NCBI GenBank assembly: GCA_900545925.1
Contig: URAZ01000014.1
Span: 13,974 to 77,973, forward strand
Length of the DNA stretch: 64,000 nucleotides
Source of the DNA: an uncultured Eubacteriales bacterium
Lineage (GTDB): Bacteria > Bacillota > Clostridia > Oscillospirales > Oscillospiraceae
Direction: 5' to 3'
In this document: piece by piece, positions 31,953 through 41,488 of the stretch
Position numbering within the stretch: the stretch's first letter is position 1
Layout of the letters: each line of letters opens with the position of its first letter
Made by a program: the position numbers and the translations under genes
The notes under the pieces: generated by a model
What the model saw: only the letters and a program-made list of their open reading frames with translations
Told to the model about the DNA's origin: nothing
Database searches by the model: none

Positions 31953-33305
31953 TCAGCCGTTCGTTGGCGTTGTGGACACGGCGCTGCTGATGGATTTAAC
32001 GTATTTGGCGTTCAGGTACGCGCAGGCCTCGTTGTACCAGATCTCGTACCAAGCGCCGTCCTCCGTCTCCTCCGAGACACCGATGACGGCAACAACCGTA
32101 TCGGTCGGCATAGTCATGAGAACCTCGCTGTTGGTCGAAGGGGCGGAGCGGACGTTCACATCATTCGTCGTAGCCATGCTTTCGGCCTTCGGCGTGATGA
32201 CAAGTTCCTGCACGTCGGTGGGCCACTTGGCCGTGTCGCGCTCCGGCGTGCCGCCAAGATGGTTGGACGCAAAGATAGACGCCACGGTGCAGCTGCTCTT
32301 GGTGACAAGCATGGCGACCTGCCCGTTATAGCGCACGGAGCCGTTCCATGTGTTGTCCTTCCAGTCGAGCGCGACCTCGTAAATCTGGCCGCTCAGATCG
32401 ACGGTGTACTGATAATCCGCTGTCTTGCCGGTCTTTTTATAGTTGGCCTGCATCAGCACGGTGGACAGGTCCACCGCATCGCTTTCGGGCAGCGTCACAG
32501 GATCGTCATTGCCATAGGTCACGACAGCGGCATTAACGGGCTGCGGCTCGGCAGCCTGCGGGACAGTGATCATGAACTGGCCGTTCGTGTCCTGCTCGTC
32601 AAACTGGAACATCAGTTCCTGCGAACCGCCGCGCGGGACGAGCGTAAAGCCCTTGTCGCTGGTCGTGACGGTATAGAGACCGGAATCTTCGTAGAATGTG
32701 CGGAACATGCCGGAGAGCGTCTGCCCGTCGGGCAGCTTGTCGGTGCCGCAGGTATACGGCGTACCCGGCTGGACGGTGGCAAACATCGTGTCGCGCAGCG
32801 ATGCGTCTGTGATGAGGTGCAGCGGCAGGAGCATATCAAGCGTGCCGGAATCCAGCGCGATCTCGCGGTGCTCCCCCATGAAGAAATACCATTTTTCATT
32901 GGTGTTCTTCGGGTCCTTGACATACAGGCACCAGCTGTCCGTGCCGCCAGACTCGTTCGGCTTCGTATAGACGCCGCACTCGCCGTAGCTGTTGGTATAC
33001 GTCGCGGCCGTGATGCCGTCGTTATTCTTGACAATCAGCTTGTTCAGCGCGCTGAGTTTTTTCTTGGTCGTGAACTGATATCCGCCGTAGGAGACGAAAT
33101 CCGACTCGTTAAGTTCGGCGGACAGGGGCAGATCGATGGTCGTGCCGGTGGAAAATGCCTTGGCCTTGATCACCGTGTCGCTGCTCTTCGAGCAGCCGCG
33201 CGCGACCAGCACAATGATGAGCACCAGCAGCACCAGCGCCGCGACCGCGATCAGCAGCGGCAGATTTCTGCGCAGCCAGATGCTTTGCTTTCTTCTTCTG
33301 TTCAT
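31953..33305 (-). CDS. Membrane-anchored protein with C-terminal SH3-like domain
   Basis: 450 residues: basic start (MNRRRKQSIWLRR), one membrane helix (LPLLIAVAALVLLVLIIVLV), then a large extracytoplasmic region I do not recognise (residues about 50-360), and a bacterial SH3-type domain near the C-terminus (TTNDVNVRSAPSTNSEVLMT, then AWYEIWYNEACAYLNAKYV). SH3b domains typically bind peptidoglycan or other wall ligands. ATG 33305 has GGAGG 7 nt upstream; the upstream ATG at 33356 would add 17 non-conserved residues. Single-gene unit with its own promoter. Confidence 0.78.
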   Translation of the reverse strand: MNRRRKQSIWLRRNLPLLIAVAALVLLVLIIVLVARGCSKSSDTVIKAKAFSTGTTIDLPLSAELNESDFVSYGGYQFTTKKKLSALNKLIVKNNDGITAATYTNSYGECGVYTKPNESGGTDSWCLYVKDPKNTNEKWYFFMGEHREIALDSGTLDMLLPLHLITDASLRDTMFATVQPGTPYTCGTDKLPDGQTLSGMFRTFYEDSGLYTVTTSDKGFTLVPRGGSQELMFQFDEQDTNGQFMITVPQAAEPQPVNAAVVTYGNDDPVTLPESDAVDLSTVLMQANYKKTGKTADYQYTVDLSGQIYEVALDWKDNTWNGSVRYNGQVAMLVTKSSCTVASIFASNHLGGTPERDTAKWPTDVQELVITPKAESMATTNDVNVRSAPSTNSEVLMTMPTDTVVAVIGVSEETEDGAWYEIWYNEACAYLNAKYVKSISSAVSTTPTNG

Positions 33306-33373
33306 AGCCGTACCTCCATGATGTGTTCGGGGCTGCGAAGCGTAGATAGACTCCACGCAGTATATTCATTGTT

Positions 33374-33402
33374 ATGATAGCACAGCTTTTTGAAAATAGC
33401 AA
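33374..33402 (-). promoter_or_regulatory. Promoter of the SH3-like gene
   Basis: Minus strand TTGCTA (33402-33397) and TATCAT (33379-33374), spacer 17 bp. Confidence 0.68.
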
Positions 33403-33436
33403 TTCTTCATAAAAAAATAAGATTTGGCGATTTTTC

Positions 33437-33465
33437 TTGCGAAGCGCCGCTTCAGCTGGTATGAT
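33437..33465 (+). promoter_or_regulatory. Promoter of the HAD hydrolase gene
   Basis: TTGCGA at 33437-33442 and TATGAT at 33460-33465, spacer 17 bp. Confidence 0.65.
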
Positions 33466-33495
33466 GTCAGAAAAGACTGACAGGAGGGATCTGCC

Positions 33496-34149
33496 TTGCG
33501 CTTCAAATGCCTGGTCATGGATCACGACGACACTACGGTCAACAGTACCGCCACCATCCACTTTCCGTCGTTTCTCGCCTATTTAAAGCTTGTACGTCCG
33601 GAGGCATCGTATACGCTGGAGGAGTACTTCCGCAAGAATTTTGACCCCGGCATCATGGCGCTGTTTACCGGCGAGCTCGGCTTTTCGGAGGAAGAGATCG
33701 AAGGCGAGTTCCGCTTCTGGCAGGACTGGGTACGCACGCGCATACCAGTGGCCTATCCCGGCATCCGTGAGATTTTGCAGCGGCACAAAGAAGCGGGCGG
33801 ACGAATTGCCGTCGTCTCGCACTCCATGCGCAAAAACATCGAACGCGACTACAGGGAAAACGATCTGCCGGAGCCGGATGTCATCTTCGGCTGGGAGCAG
33901 CCGCCCGAGCAGCGCAAGCCGCATACATGGCCGCTGGAGCAGATTATGGAGCGCTTCAGCCTTGCGCCGCAGGAACTTCTTGTCGTTGACGATCTGAAGC
34001 CCGGCTATGACATGGCAAAAGCCGCTGGTGTTCCCTTTTCCGCTGCCGGATGGGCGAACGATATCCCGGAAATCGAGCAGTTCATGCGGAAAAACTGCGA
34101 TTTTTACTGCAAAACTGTCGCCGATCTCGACCGGCTTCTGGAAAAATAA
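33496..34149 (+). CDS. HAD-superfamily hydrolase
   Basis: 217 residues. Motif I is CLVMDHDDTTVNST (Asp9 nucleophile, Asp11 acid), motif II VVSHSM, motif III Lys in EQRKPHTWPL and motif IV ELLVVDDLKPG, the layout of phosphoglycolate-phosphatase-like HADs with an alpha-helical cap. The substrate is a phosphorylated small molecule that cannot be named from sequence. TTG start with AGGAGG 8 nt upstream; ATG 33517 would remove part of the first strand. Confidence 0.85.
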   Translation: MRFKCLVMDHDDTTVNSTATIHFPSFLAYLKLVRPEASYTLEEYFRKNFDPGIMALFTGELGFSEEEIEGEFRFWQDWVRTRIPVAYPGIREILQRHKEAGGRIAVVSHSMRKNIERDYRENDLPEPDVIFGWEQPPEQRKPHTWPLEQIMERFSLAPQELLVVDDLKPGYDMAKAAGVPFSAAGWANDIPEIEQFMRKNCDFYCKTVADLDRLLEK

Positions 34150-34152
34150 GCG

Positions 34153-34187
34153 CAGCCGCCCGCTTTTTGAACGCGGGCGGCTGTTTG
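34153..34187. terminator. Terminator between convergent genes
   Basis: An 11-bp stem CAGCCGCCCGC/GCGGGCGGCTG with a 9-nt loop and TTTGTT on the plus side. It serves the HAD gene and may also serve the opposite gene. Confidence 0.75.
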
Positions 34188-35294
34188 TTACAGTCTCTGA
34201 TTTTTTGCCAGCTGGCGGTTTTTATAGGCAGGGTCGCCTGTGACCTCGCGCAGCACGGTGATCTCGGGCGGCGCGGTGAGCACGGGGGCGTTTTCCGGCA
34301 GTGCGGCGCGCATGATGGCCTTGTCCTGCGAGAACGGATAGACATCGATCTCAAACCGGCAGCCGTTGTACACGAAACGGTATTTCGTCTTGTGGACGGT
34401 GTGCAGGCTCGTGTCGCCCTCCATGAGATAGCGGATGTATTCCTTTTCGGAGATCGGCTTTTCCGTCTCCCACTGGCCGGAGCCGGTCGTGCGCTTTTCC
34501 GTATAAAAATAGAGATAATCCCCGCCGTTCTTCTGCTGGCGGACGCGGCGGACAATATTGGGGTTGGCGCGGGTCAGATAGGTCTGCATCATGTCGATGC
34601 TGGCGGCGTGATACGTTTGCTCAAGTGTCTGGAGCGTGGGCAGCGCGATGAGATATTTGTGCCAGACTTCCTGCTGCGTGGGCCGTCCGAGCGCTTCGTA
34701 GACGGCGCGCAGGCCGCGCGCGATCTTGTCCTCAAAATCGACGGAGTTGTCGATCACATGCAGATTCGGGTGTGCGCGCCATGCGCGCAGCGTCAGGTCG
34801 TCCTTTTCCCGCGCAAGTTCCAGCGGCTCATAGCGCGCCTCGTTGCCGAAATTATAGGCAAACTCCGCGCCCTTGGCGCAGGAAACGAGGTGCAGGACGG
34901 TATCATAGTGGGAGAGCGCCTGCTGCTCAGTCAGACCGAAGCGCGCAAGCACCTGCCGGAACTCCTCATCGGAGATATAGGCCTTATCGTCGAAAAGCGC
35001 GCGGTCATACAGCACGATGACGTGCTCCTCCGGCACCATCTGCGCCGCCTTGAGCGCCAGCTGCTCCTTGTGCAGCTGGTCGGAAACGACAAAATCCTGA
35101 AAATCCAGCATGGACACGCATCCGCCGAAGGGCTTGATGCCGAAGCCGGAGATCAACTCCGTCGCGGTTTCGGGGATGGTAATGACCTTCCAGCCCTCGT
35201 CCTGCTTAAATTCCTTGAGAATGCGGCTGATAAGCGTCGTCTTGCCTGCGGCAGGCCCGCCGGTCAACACGATCCGCGTGATCTGTTTTGCCAA
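34188..35294 (-). CDS. P-loop NTPase (AAA_28) with C-terminal CYTH-like domain
   Basis: 368 residues. An N-terminal nucleotide kinase-like NTPase with Walker A TGGPAAGKTT at residues about 10-19 and VIVLYDRALFDDKAYI as Walker-B-like region. Residues about 215-350 resemble a CYTH/triphosphate-tunnel domain (YLYFYTEKRTTGSG, SLHTVHKTKYRFVYNG, FEIDVYPFSQDKAIM). The same architecture occurs in the eukaryotic TTD14 protein and scattered bacteria. Its substrate may be a nucleotide or a triphosphate; unproven. RBS-like GGAGCGG lies upstream of the ATG. Confidence 0.8.
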   Translation of the reverse strand: MAKQITRIVLTGGPAAGKTTLISRILKEFKQDEGWKVITIPETATELISGFGIKPFGGCVSMLDFQDFVVSDQLHKEQLALKAAQMVPEEHVIVLYDRALFDDKAYISDEEFRQVLARFGLTEQQALSHYDTVLHLVSCAKGAEFAYNFGNEARYEPLELAREKDDLTLRAWRAHPNLHVIDNSVDFEDKIARGLRAVYEALGRPTQQEVWHKYLIALPTLQTLEQTYHAASIDMMQTYLTRANPNIVRRVRQQKNGGDYLYFYTEKRTTGSGQWETEKPISEKEYIRYLMEGDTSLHTVHKTKYRFVYNGCRFEIDVYPFSQDKAIMRAALPENAPVLTAPPEITVLREVTGDPAYKNRQLAKNQRL

Positions 35295-35615
35295 AAGGAC
35301 CGCTCCTTTTCTTGTGAGGGGACCTCTGCCTCAATGCCCTTTCACCGGATCTTTTGTCCCAATCCTGCGGTATGAAAACTTGAAATACACAAAGTATTCC
35401 TGCGGTTTCATACCTTGTCTTGGGTCAAATTCTCTCGCCGAATGCTCTCGGTCATTGTATCAGCGTTTCCCTATCGTTTTTTATAATTTAATAGTAACAT
35501 TGATGCGCAGCAAATGCAAGAAAAAGTATTTTCAGGCCCGGCGTTCATGGATTATTCAAGCAAAACAGGAAGCGGTGTGCCATAATATATTATTCGGAAA
35601 AAACACAGGGGGGTT
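35295..35615. other. 321-bp divergent intergenic region
   Basis: No gene is seen. It holds the minus-strand promoter at 35491-35519 and a hairpin built on GGTATGAAA (35369-35377) and TTTCATACC (35406-35414) with an inner AATAC/GTATT stem, in the leader of the P-loop NTPase gene. A plus-strand promoter for the ABC operon is expected near the CATAATATATTATT stretch around 35581-35594 but lacks a clear -35. Confidence 0.55.
35491..35519 (-). promoter_or_regulatory. Promoter of the P-loop/CYTH gene
   Basis: Minus strand TTGCAT (35519-35514) and TACTAT (35496-35491), spacer 17 bp. It implies a leader of about 190 nt. Confidence 0.6.
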
Positions 35616-36326
35616 ATGGGTGTGCAGGATTTTGTGGTATTCGATCATGTCTGCAAGACCTACCGGATGGGCGACGTGCGCATTGATGCGCTGAAGGACG
35701 CCTCGTTTGCGATTGCGGAGGGGGAGATCTGCGTGATCGTCGGGCAGTCCGGCGCGGGCAAGACGACGCTTTTAAACATTCTCGGAGGCATGGACCGGCT
35801 GACGAGCGGCCATGTGCTGCTGGCGGGCGAGGATGTGTCAGGGTTTGACCGCAAACGGCTGACGACCTACCGCCGGCATGAGGTCGGCTTTGTGTTCCAG
35901 TTCTATAATCTGCTTCCCAATATGACGGCGCTGGAAAACGTGCAGATCGCGGGCCAGCTTTGTAAAAATCCCATCCCGGCAGACGAAGTTCTGCGTCAGG
36001 TCGGCCTTGGTGAGCGTATGCAGAATTTTCCTGCTCAGCTTTCCGGCGGCGAGCAGCAGCGCGTGGCAATCGCGCGGGCGCTGGCCAAAAGGCCGCGGCT
36101 TCTGCTGTGCGACGAACCGACCGGCGCGCTTGATTATCAGACCGGCAAGCAGATTCTTGCGCTTTTGCAGAAGCAGAGCCGGGAAAACGGCATGACCGTC
36201 GTCATCATCACGCACAATTCCGCCCTGACTGCCATGGCCGACCGCGTCATCCGCGTCAGAAGCGGCCAGATCACCGACGTGCGGCGCAATGAAGCGCCCG
36301 TGCCGGTGGAAAGCATCGAGTGGTGA
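35616..36326 (+). CDS. MacB/LolD-type ABC transporter ATP-binding protein
   Basis: 236 residues. Walker A GQSGAGKTT, Q-loop VGFVFQFYNLLPN, signature LSGGEQQRVA, Walker B LLLCDEPTGALD and H-loop IITHNSALT. The FYNLLPNMTALENV segment and the DYQTGKQIL region are typical of ATPases paired with FtsX-fold permeases, and such a permease follows with a 4-bp GTGA overlap. These systems act as mechanotransmission machines for peptides, lipoproteins or antibiotics rather than as classical pumps. Confidence 0.93.
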   Translation: MGVQDFVVFDHVCKTYRMGDVRIDALKDASFAIAEGEICVIVGQSGAGKTTLLNILGGMDRLTSGHVLLAGEDVSGFDRKRLTTYRRHEVGFVFQFYNLLPNMTALENVQIAGQLCKNPIPADEVLRQVGLGERMQNFPAQLSGGEQQRVAIARALAKRPRLLLCDEPTGALDYQTGKQILALLQKQSRENGMTVVIITHNSALTAMADRVIRVRSGQITDVRRNEAPVPVESIEW

Positions 36327-39300
36327 CGAAGATGCTGAAACTGACAATGCGCCAGATCCGCAGCAGTCTCACCCGGTTTCTGGCGATCGCGGCGATCGTC
36401 GCGCTGGGCGTGGGATTTTTCTGCGGCCTGCGGCTGACAAAGACCGCAATGGTACATACGCTGGACGACTATGCCGAGGCGCACCGGATGTATGATTTCC
36501 GCCTCGTCAGCACCGTCGGCTTTGATGAGACGGACGCAGACGTCCTCGCCGCTGACGCGCGTATCGCGTCCTGCGAGGGAGAAAAGAGCGCGGACGCACT
36601 GGCCTCCGTCGCGGACGGGGCGGCGAAGCCGTGCCGGTTCTTGTCTCTGCCCGTGCAGATCAATTTGCCGGGACTCAAGTGCGGAAGGCTGCCGCAGACG
36701 GCGGAGGAATGTCTGGCCGACGGGCTGCTGTATTCCGAAAAGGATCTCGGCAAAACGGTCGTTTTGACGGAAGAGAACGACGAAGACACGCTGGACAGCT
36801 TCAACCGGCGGGAATTTACCATCGTCGGAATCGCCAAGAGCGTTTTATACATCAATTATGAACGCGGCGGCACCTCCATCGGCAGCGGAACGCTTTCGTC
36901 ATTCGTGTACATTCTGCCGGAGGCGTTTGCGCTGGATTATGAGACGTCGCTCTATCTGCGGCTGGCTGACCGGCAGGGTGAGGTCTATTCCGACGAGTAT
37001 ACCGCTTGCATTGACACTGCAGAGCCGTGGGTCACGCAGCTTGCCGAGAGCGCGGCTTATGGGCGCAGCGATCGCCTCTATGAAGAGGCCGAGCAGACGC
37101 TCTCCGACGCGCGTGAAACGCTGGATGAAAAGCAGCAGGAGTTGGCCGATGCAAAGCAGGAGCTTGCCGACGCGAAGCAGGAGCTGAAAGACGCGCATCA
37201 GACGTATGCTGACGGCGTTGTTTCTCTGGCCGACGCAAAGCAGGAGGCGGAGCAGGAACTGGCCGACGCATACCAGAAGCTGGTGGATGGGCAGCGGACG
37301 ATCGAGGAAAATGAACAGAAGCTGGCCGATGGCGAACAGGAGCTGGCAGACGGCGAAAAAAAGCTGGCCGACGCGAAGCAGACCTATGAGGAAAACACCG
37401 CCAAATTTGAAAAAGAAAAGAAACAGGCCGAGAACGAGATGAGCTTCGCTTTTGCGAAGCTCCAGAAAGCACGCGAAACGCTTGCCGAGCAGCAGCAGCA
37501 GTTAGACGCGCAGAAAGCCGCGCTCGACAAACAGGAGGCGCAGATAGACGCTGCGGTTTCCGCAGGAGCGATGTCGCCGGAGGCGGCGGAGGCGGCCAAA
37601 GCGCAGATCGCGGCGGCGCGTGGGCAGCTTGCAGCGGCGCAGGCGCAGCTGGACGAGGGCAAGAACGCTCTGGCCGACAATGAGAATCAGCTGGATCTGG
37701 CGGCAGACGCGGCGAACGAGGCGTTCGCGGAAAACCAGAAAAAGCTGGACGAGGCGAAAAAAACGCTGGAAGAAAAGCAGCAGGAACTGGAAGATGCGAA
37801 GCAGGAGCTGGAAGACGGCCGGCAGGAGCTGGAAGACGCAAAACAGGAACTCAAAGACGGCTGGGCGGATTATTACACAGGTAAGGCCGAAGCAGAACAG
37901 AAGATCTCCGACGCCGAGCAGGAGCTGGCTGACGCAAAGCAGGAGATCACAGACGGCGATCAGAAGCTGGCCGACGCCGAGCAGGAGCTGGCCGATGGCG
38001 AACAGAAGCTGGCAGACGCCGAACAGGACTACCGCGACGGCGAAGACGAACTTGCAAAGCTGGAAAACCCGGATGTATTCATATTGAACCGCAGCAGCAA
38101 CGTCGGCTACGCCTGCTTTGAGAGCGATTCTGATATTGTGCGCGGCGTGTCAAAGGTGTTCCCGCTGTTTTTCTTTGCTGTGGCTGCGCTGGTCTGCATC
38201 ACGACCATGACCCGCATGGTTGACGAGCAGCGGACGCAGGCAGGCGTTCTGAAGGCGTTGGGATACTCAAACAGCGCGATTTTGTCTCAATATTTCCTCT
38301 ATGCCGGAACCGCTTCGCTTCTCGGCTGCGTGCTTGGCATTGCGGCAGGCTCGTATTTCCTGCCGAAGATGATCTGGCATGCCTATAACATCATGTACGG
38401 CTTTACCGGCATCCTGTATGCCTTTGACTGGCCGCTTGCGCTCGTCTCGTCGGGCGCGTATCTGCTGTGTGCGCTCGGCACAACGTGGTACGTCGTACAC
38501 GCCGAACTGCAGAAGCCGGCAGCGGAGTTGATCCGCCCCAAAGCGCCGAAGGCGGGCAAGCGCATTTTGCTTGAACGCCTCCCGCTGATCTGGGACCGAC
38601 TCCCCTTCCTGCACAAAGTCTCCATCCGAAACATCCTGCGCTTTAAAAAGCGCATGGTCATGATGATGATTGGTATCGGCGGCTGTACGGCGCTGCTCAT
38701 CACGGGCTTCGGCATTCAGGACTCCATCAGCAGCGTCGTCGATTACCAGTACGACGAGATTACCCGCTACGACGCCGCCGTGACCTTCCAGCATGCGCTG
38801 AGCGGCAGTGAACGTGAGGACTTCCTTGCCGTCTGCGAAGAAAGCAGCGCGGAGGGCTGTCTGTTTGTCGCGGAAAAAAGTCTGGACGCTTCTGCCGGCG
38901 GCACGGTCAAGACCACAAACGTCGTCTGCCCGGAATCGGGCAGCGTGGACGGCTTTATCGACCTGCACACGCAGGAGAAAACGCCGATCCCCTACCCGCA
39001 GGACGGCGGCTGCATCATCAGCCGGGGGCTTGCGCAGGCGCTGCGCCTGTCGGCGGGCGACACCATCACCTTACAGACAGGCGACATGCGCCGGACGGAA
39101 CTGACCGTCGAGGCTGTGTTTGAAAACTATGTTTATAATTACGTCTATCTGACGCAGACTACCTGGCAGGACGTCTTCGGCGAAGCGCCCGGATACGAGG
39201 CCGCATGGGTCAACTATCAGACGAACGAGGATGCGCAGGCGGCGTCCGCAGCGCTCGCGGGCGCGAAAAACGCGGCAGCTGTCACCCTCAGCCGCGATTT

Positions 39301-39733
39301 CCGCAGCCGCGTGGCGACGATGATGCAGAGTCTGCGGTATATCGTGCTGGTCGTCGTACTGGGCGCGGCGGCGCTGGCGTTCATCGTGCTGTATAACCTC
39401 ACGAACATCAACATCACCGAACGCGAACGCGAGATCGCAACCATCAAAGTGCTCGGCTTCTACGACGGCGAGACGAACCGCTACGTTTTCCGCGAGAACA
39501 TCATCCTGACCGTACTGGGCGCGCTTCTGGGGCTTCCGATGGGAACGCTGCTGCATGCGTATGTCATGGGGCAGATCAAGATCGATCTCATGTGCTTCGA
39601 CGTGCGCGTCGCGCCGCTGAGTTATCTCATTTCGGCTGCGTTGACGCTGGTGTTCGGTCTGCTTGTCAATCTTGCCCTGCGGCGGAAGATCCGCACAATC
39701 GATATGTCGCAGGCGCTCAAATCCATTGAATAG
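36323..39733 (+). CDS. FtsX-fold ABC permease with very long extracytoplasmic coiled coil
   Basis: About 1136 residues. An N-terminal helix (LTRFLAIAAIVALGVGFFCG) and MacB-like periplasmic region are followed by a coiled coil of about 320 residues (residues about 250-575) built of ELADAKQ/ELADGEQ-type heptads. Then come two FtsX permease segments (SKVFPLFFFAVAALVCITTM; a second set near the C-terminus with REREIATIKVLGFYDGE). It pairs with the ATPase just upstream. The architecture matches YhgE-like or DUF-type exporters of Clostridia. Start: GTG 36323 overlaps the ATPase stop; GTG 36320 and ATG 36332 are alternatives. Confidence 0.88.
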   Translation: MTKMLKLTMRQIRSSLTRFLAIAAIVALGVGFFCGLRLTKTAMVHTLDDYAEAHRMYDFRLVSTVGFDETDADVLAADARIASCEGEKSADALASVADGAAKPCRFLSLPVQINLPGLKCGRLPQTAEECLADGLLYSEKDLGKTVVLTEENDEDTLDSFNRREFTIVGIAKSVLYINYERGGTSIGSGTLSSFVYILPEAFALDYETSLYLRLADRQGEVYSDEYTACIDTAEPWVTQLAESAAYGRSDRLYEEAEQTLSDARETLDEKQQELADAKQELADAKQELKDAHQTYADGVVSLADAKQEAEQELADAYQKLVDGQRTIEENEQKLADGEQELADGEKKLADAKQTYEENTAKFEKEKKQAENEMSFAFAKLQKARETLAEQQQQLDAQKAALDKQEAQIDAAVSAGAMSPEAAEAAKAQIAAARGQLAAAQAQLDEGKNALADNENQLDLAADAANEAFAENQKKLDEAKKTLEEKQQELEDAKQELEDGRQELEDAKQELKDGWADYYTGKAEAEQKISDAEQELADAKQEITDGDQKLADAEQELADGEQKLADAEQDYRDGEDELAKLENPDVFILNRSSNVGYACFESDSDIVRGVSKVFPLFFFAVAALVCITTMTRMVDEQRTQAGVLKALGYSNSAILSQYFLYAGTASLLGCVLGIAAGSYFLPKMIWHAYNIMYGFTGILYAFDWPLALVSSGAYLLCALGTTWYVVHAELQKPAAELIRPKAPKAGKRILLERLPLIWDRLPFLHKVSIRNILRFKKRMVMMMIGIGGCTALLITGFGIQDSISSVVDYQYDEITRYDAAVTFQHALSGSEREDFLAVCEESSAEGCLFVAEKSLDASAGGTVKTTNVVCPESGSVDGFIDLHTQEKTPIPYPQDGGCIISRGLAQALRLSAGDTITLQTGDMRRTELTVEAVFENYVYNYVYLTQTTWQDVFGEAPGYEAAWVNYQTNEDAQAASAALAGAKNAAAVTLSRDFRSRVATMMQSLRYIVLVVVLGAAALAFIVLYNLTNINITEREREIATIKVLGFYDGETNRYVFRENIILTVLGALLGLPMGTLLHAYVMGQIKIDLMCFDVRVAPLSYLISAALTLVFGLLVNLALRRKIRTIDMSQALKSIE

Positions 39734-39757
39734 CAGAAGAAAGAGAAGAAACAACCC

Positions 39758-41488
39758 ATGAAAAAACTGCTTGTTTACCTGCGGCCGTACCGCCTGCAGG
39801 CAATCCTGGCCCCGTGCTTCAAGCTGCTGGAGGCTGCGTTTGAACTGCTCGTGCCGCTCATTATGGCGGATATCATCGACATCGGCATTTCGTCCGGCGA
39901 TACGGCGTATATCCTGAAAAAATGTCTGGTTCTGGTCGGCCTCGGCCTGTGCGGCTTTGCCAGCGCCACCTGCGCGCAGTATTTTTCTGCCAAGGCTGCG
40001 ACCGGTGCGACGGGCCGCCTGCGCCATGCGCTCTTTGCGCACATTCAGTCGCTGTCCTATGCCGAACTTGACCGGCTCGGCACAGCGACGCTCGTCACGC
40101 GCATGACGAGCGACATGAATCAGGTGCAGACGGGCCTTAATCTGACGCTCCGGCTGCTGCTGCGCTCCCCCATCGTGGTTTTCGGCGCGATGATCATGGC
40201 CTTTACCATTGATGTGAAATCTGCACTCATCTTCGCCGTGGCGATTCCGGTGCTCTTTGCCGTCGTGTTTGCCATCATGCTCAGCTGCATTCCGCTCTAC
40301 CGGCGTGTGCAGACAAGGCTTGACGGCGTAACCGGCGCAGCGCAGGAGAATCTGTCCGGCGTGCGCGTTATCCGCGCCTTTACCCGTGAACAGACAGAAA
40401 CGGAAAGCTTCGCAGAAAAGACCGGAAAGCTGTTTTCTGCACAGCAGTTCGTCGGAAAGCTTTCCGCACTTCTCAATCCGCTGACGTATGTGATCATCAA
40501 TCTGGCTATCGTTGCGATTTTGCGCGTGGGCGGCGTCCGGGTAAACGAGGGCGTGATCACGCAGGGCCAGCTGATCGCGCTTTATAACTACATGTCGCAG
40601 ATTCTGGTTGAACTCATCAAGTTTGCCAATCTGATTCTGAACATCACAAAATCCGTGGCCTGTGCGGGCCGCATTTCGCAGGTGCTGGATACAAAGTCCA
40701 GCATGGTGAGTGGCGCGGACGCACTGCCGGACAGCGCGGAAGCGCCGGAACTGGAATTCCGGCACGTCAGCTTCCGCTACCCGCAGGCAGGCGCGGATGC
40801 GCTGACCGATATCAGCTTCTGCGCCGCGCCCGGTGAAACGATCGGTGTGATCGGCGGCACAGGCTCCGGCAAATCGACGCTTGCAAATCTGATTCCCCGC
40901 TTCTATGACGCAACAGCGGGCTGCGTTCTTGTGCGCGGCGAGGATGTCAAGTCGCTTCGCCTGCAGGCGCTTCGGACGCGCATCGGTACCGTGCCGCAGA
41001 AGGCGCTGCTCTTTTCCGGCACCATCCGGGAAAATCTGCGCTGGGGCAGCGCGGATGCGTCTGATGAGGCGCTCTGGGACGCGCTGCGCGCGGCGCAGGC
41101 CGACGGAGTCGTGCGGGATAAAAAGGGACAGCTGGACGCCGAGGTCGAACCCGGCGGGCGCAACTTCTCCGGCGGCCAGCGTCAGCGGCTGACCATCGCC
41201 CGCGCGCTTGTGCGCAAGCCCGAACTTCTCATTCTGGACGACAGCGCCTCCGCGCTGGACTTTGCGACGGACGCAGCGCTGCGCAAGGCGCTTGCCCGGC
41301 TTCCGTGGAAGCCCACGGTCGTGCTGATCTCGCAGCGCGTGTCGTCCATCCGGCACGCGGACAAGATCGTCGTGCTCGACGACGGCCGCATGGCTGGACT
41401 CGGCACGCATGCAGAGCTGAAAAACACCTGCCCGGTCTATCAGGAGATCTGCCTGTCGCAGGAGAAGGGGGAGGCGAGCGCATCGTGA
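39758..41488 (+). CDS. Heterodimeric ABC exporter, subunit 1 (fused membrane and ATPase domains)
   Basis: 576 residues. Six-helix exporter domain (residues about 1-310) followed by an ATPase domain with Walker A GGTGSGKST, signature FSGGQRQRLTIARALV, Walker B LLILDDSASALD. The residue after Walker B is Asp rather than the catalytic Glu, which marks it as the degenerate-site partner of a heterodimer. The downstream gene supplies the partner, starting by GTGA overlap. Exported substrate unknown; multidrug or lipid-type transport is plausible. Confidence 0.92.
   Translation: MKKLLVYLRPYRLQAILAPCFKLLEAAFELLVPLIMADIIDIGISSGDTAYILKKCLVLVGLGLCGFASATCAQYFSAKAATGATGRLRHALFAHIQSLSYAELDRLGTATLVTRMTSDMNQVQTGLNLTLRLLLRSPIVVFGAMIMAFTIDVKSALIFAVAIPVLFAVVFAIMLSCIPLYRRVQTRLDGVTGAAQENLSGVRVIRAFTREQTETESFAEKTGKLFSAQQFVGKLSALLNPLTYVIINLAIVAILRVGGVRVNEGVITQGQLIALYNYMSQILVELIKFANLILNITKSVACAGRISQVLDTKSSMVSGADALPDSAEAPELEFRHVSFRYPQAGADALTDISFCAAPGETIGVIGGTGSGKSTLANLIPRFYDATAGCVLVRGEDVKSLRLQALRTRIGTVPQKALLFSGTIRENLRWGSADASDEALWDALRAAQADGVVRDKKGQLDAEVEPGGRNFSGGQRQRLTIARALVRKPELLILDDSASALDFATDAALRKALARLPWKPTVVLISQRVSSIRHADKIVVLDDGRMAGLGTHAELKNTCPVYQEICLSQEKGEASAS

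Noticed and set aside
31746..33377. A 543-residue open frame on the plus strand
   Set aside because: Antisense to the SH3-like gene, which has a signal anchor, ribosome site and promoter; the plus frame has none of these.
37081..38050. DNA repeat array in the ABC permease gene
   Set aside because: The near-repeats are heptad codons of a coiled coil that stay in frame, not an independent repeat element.
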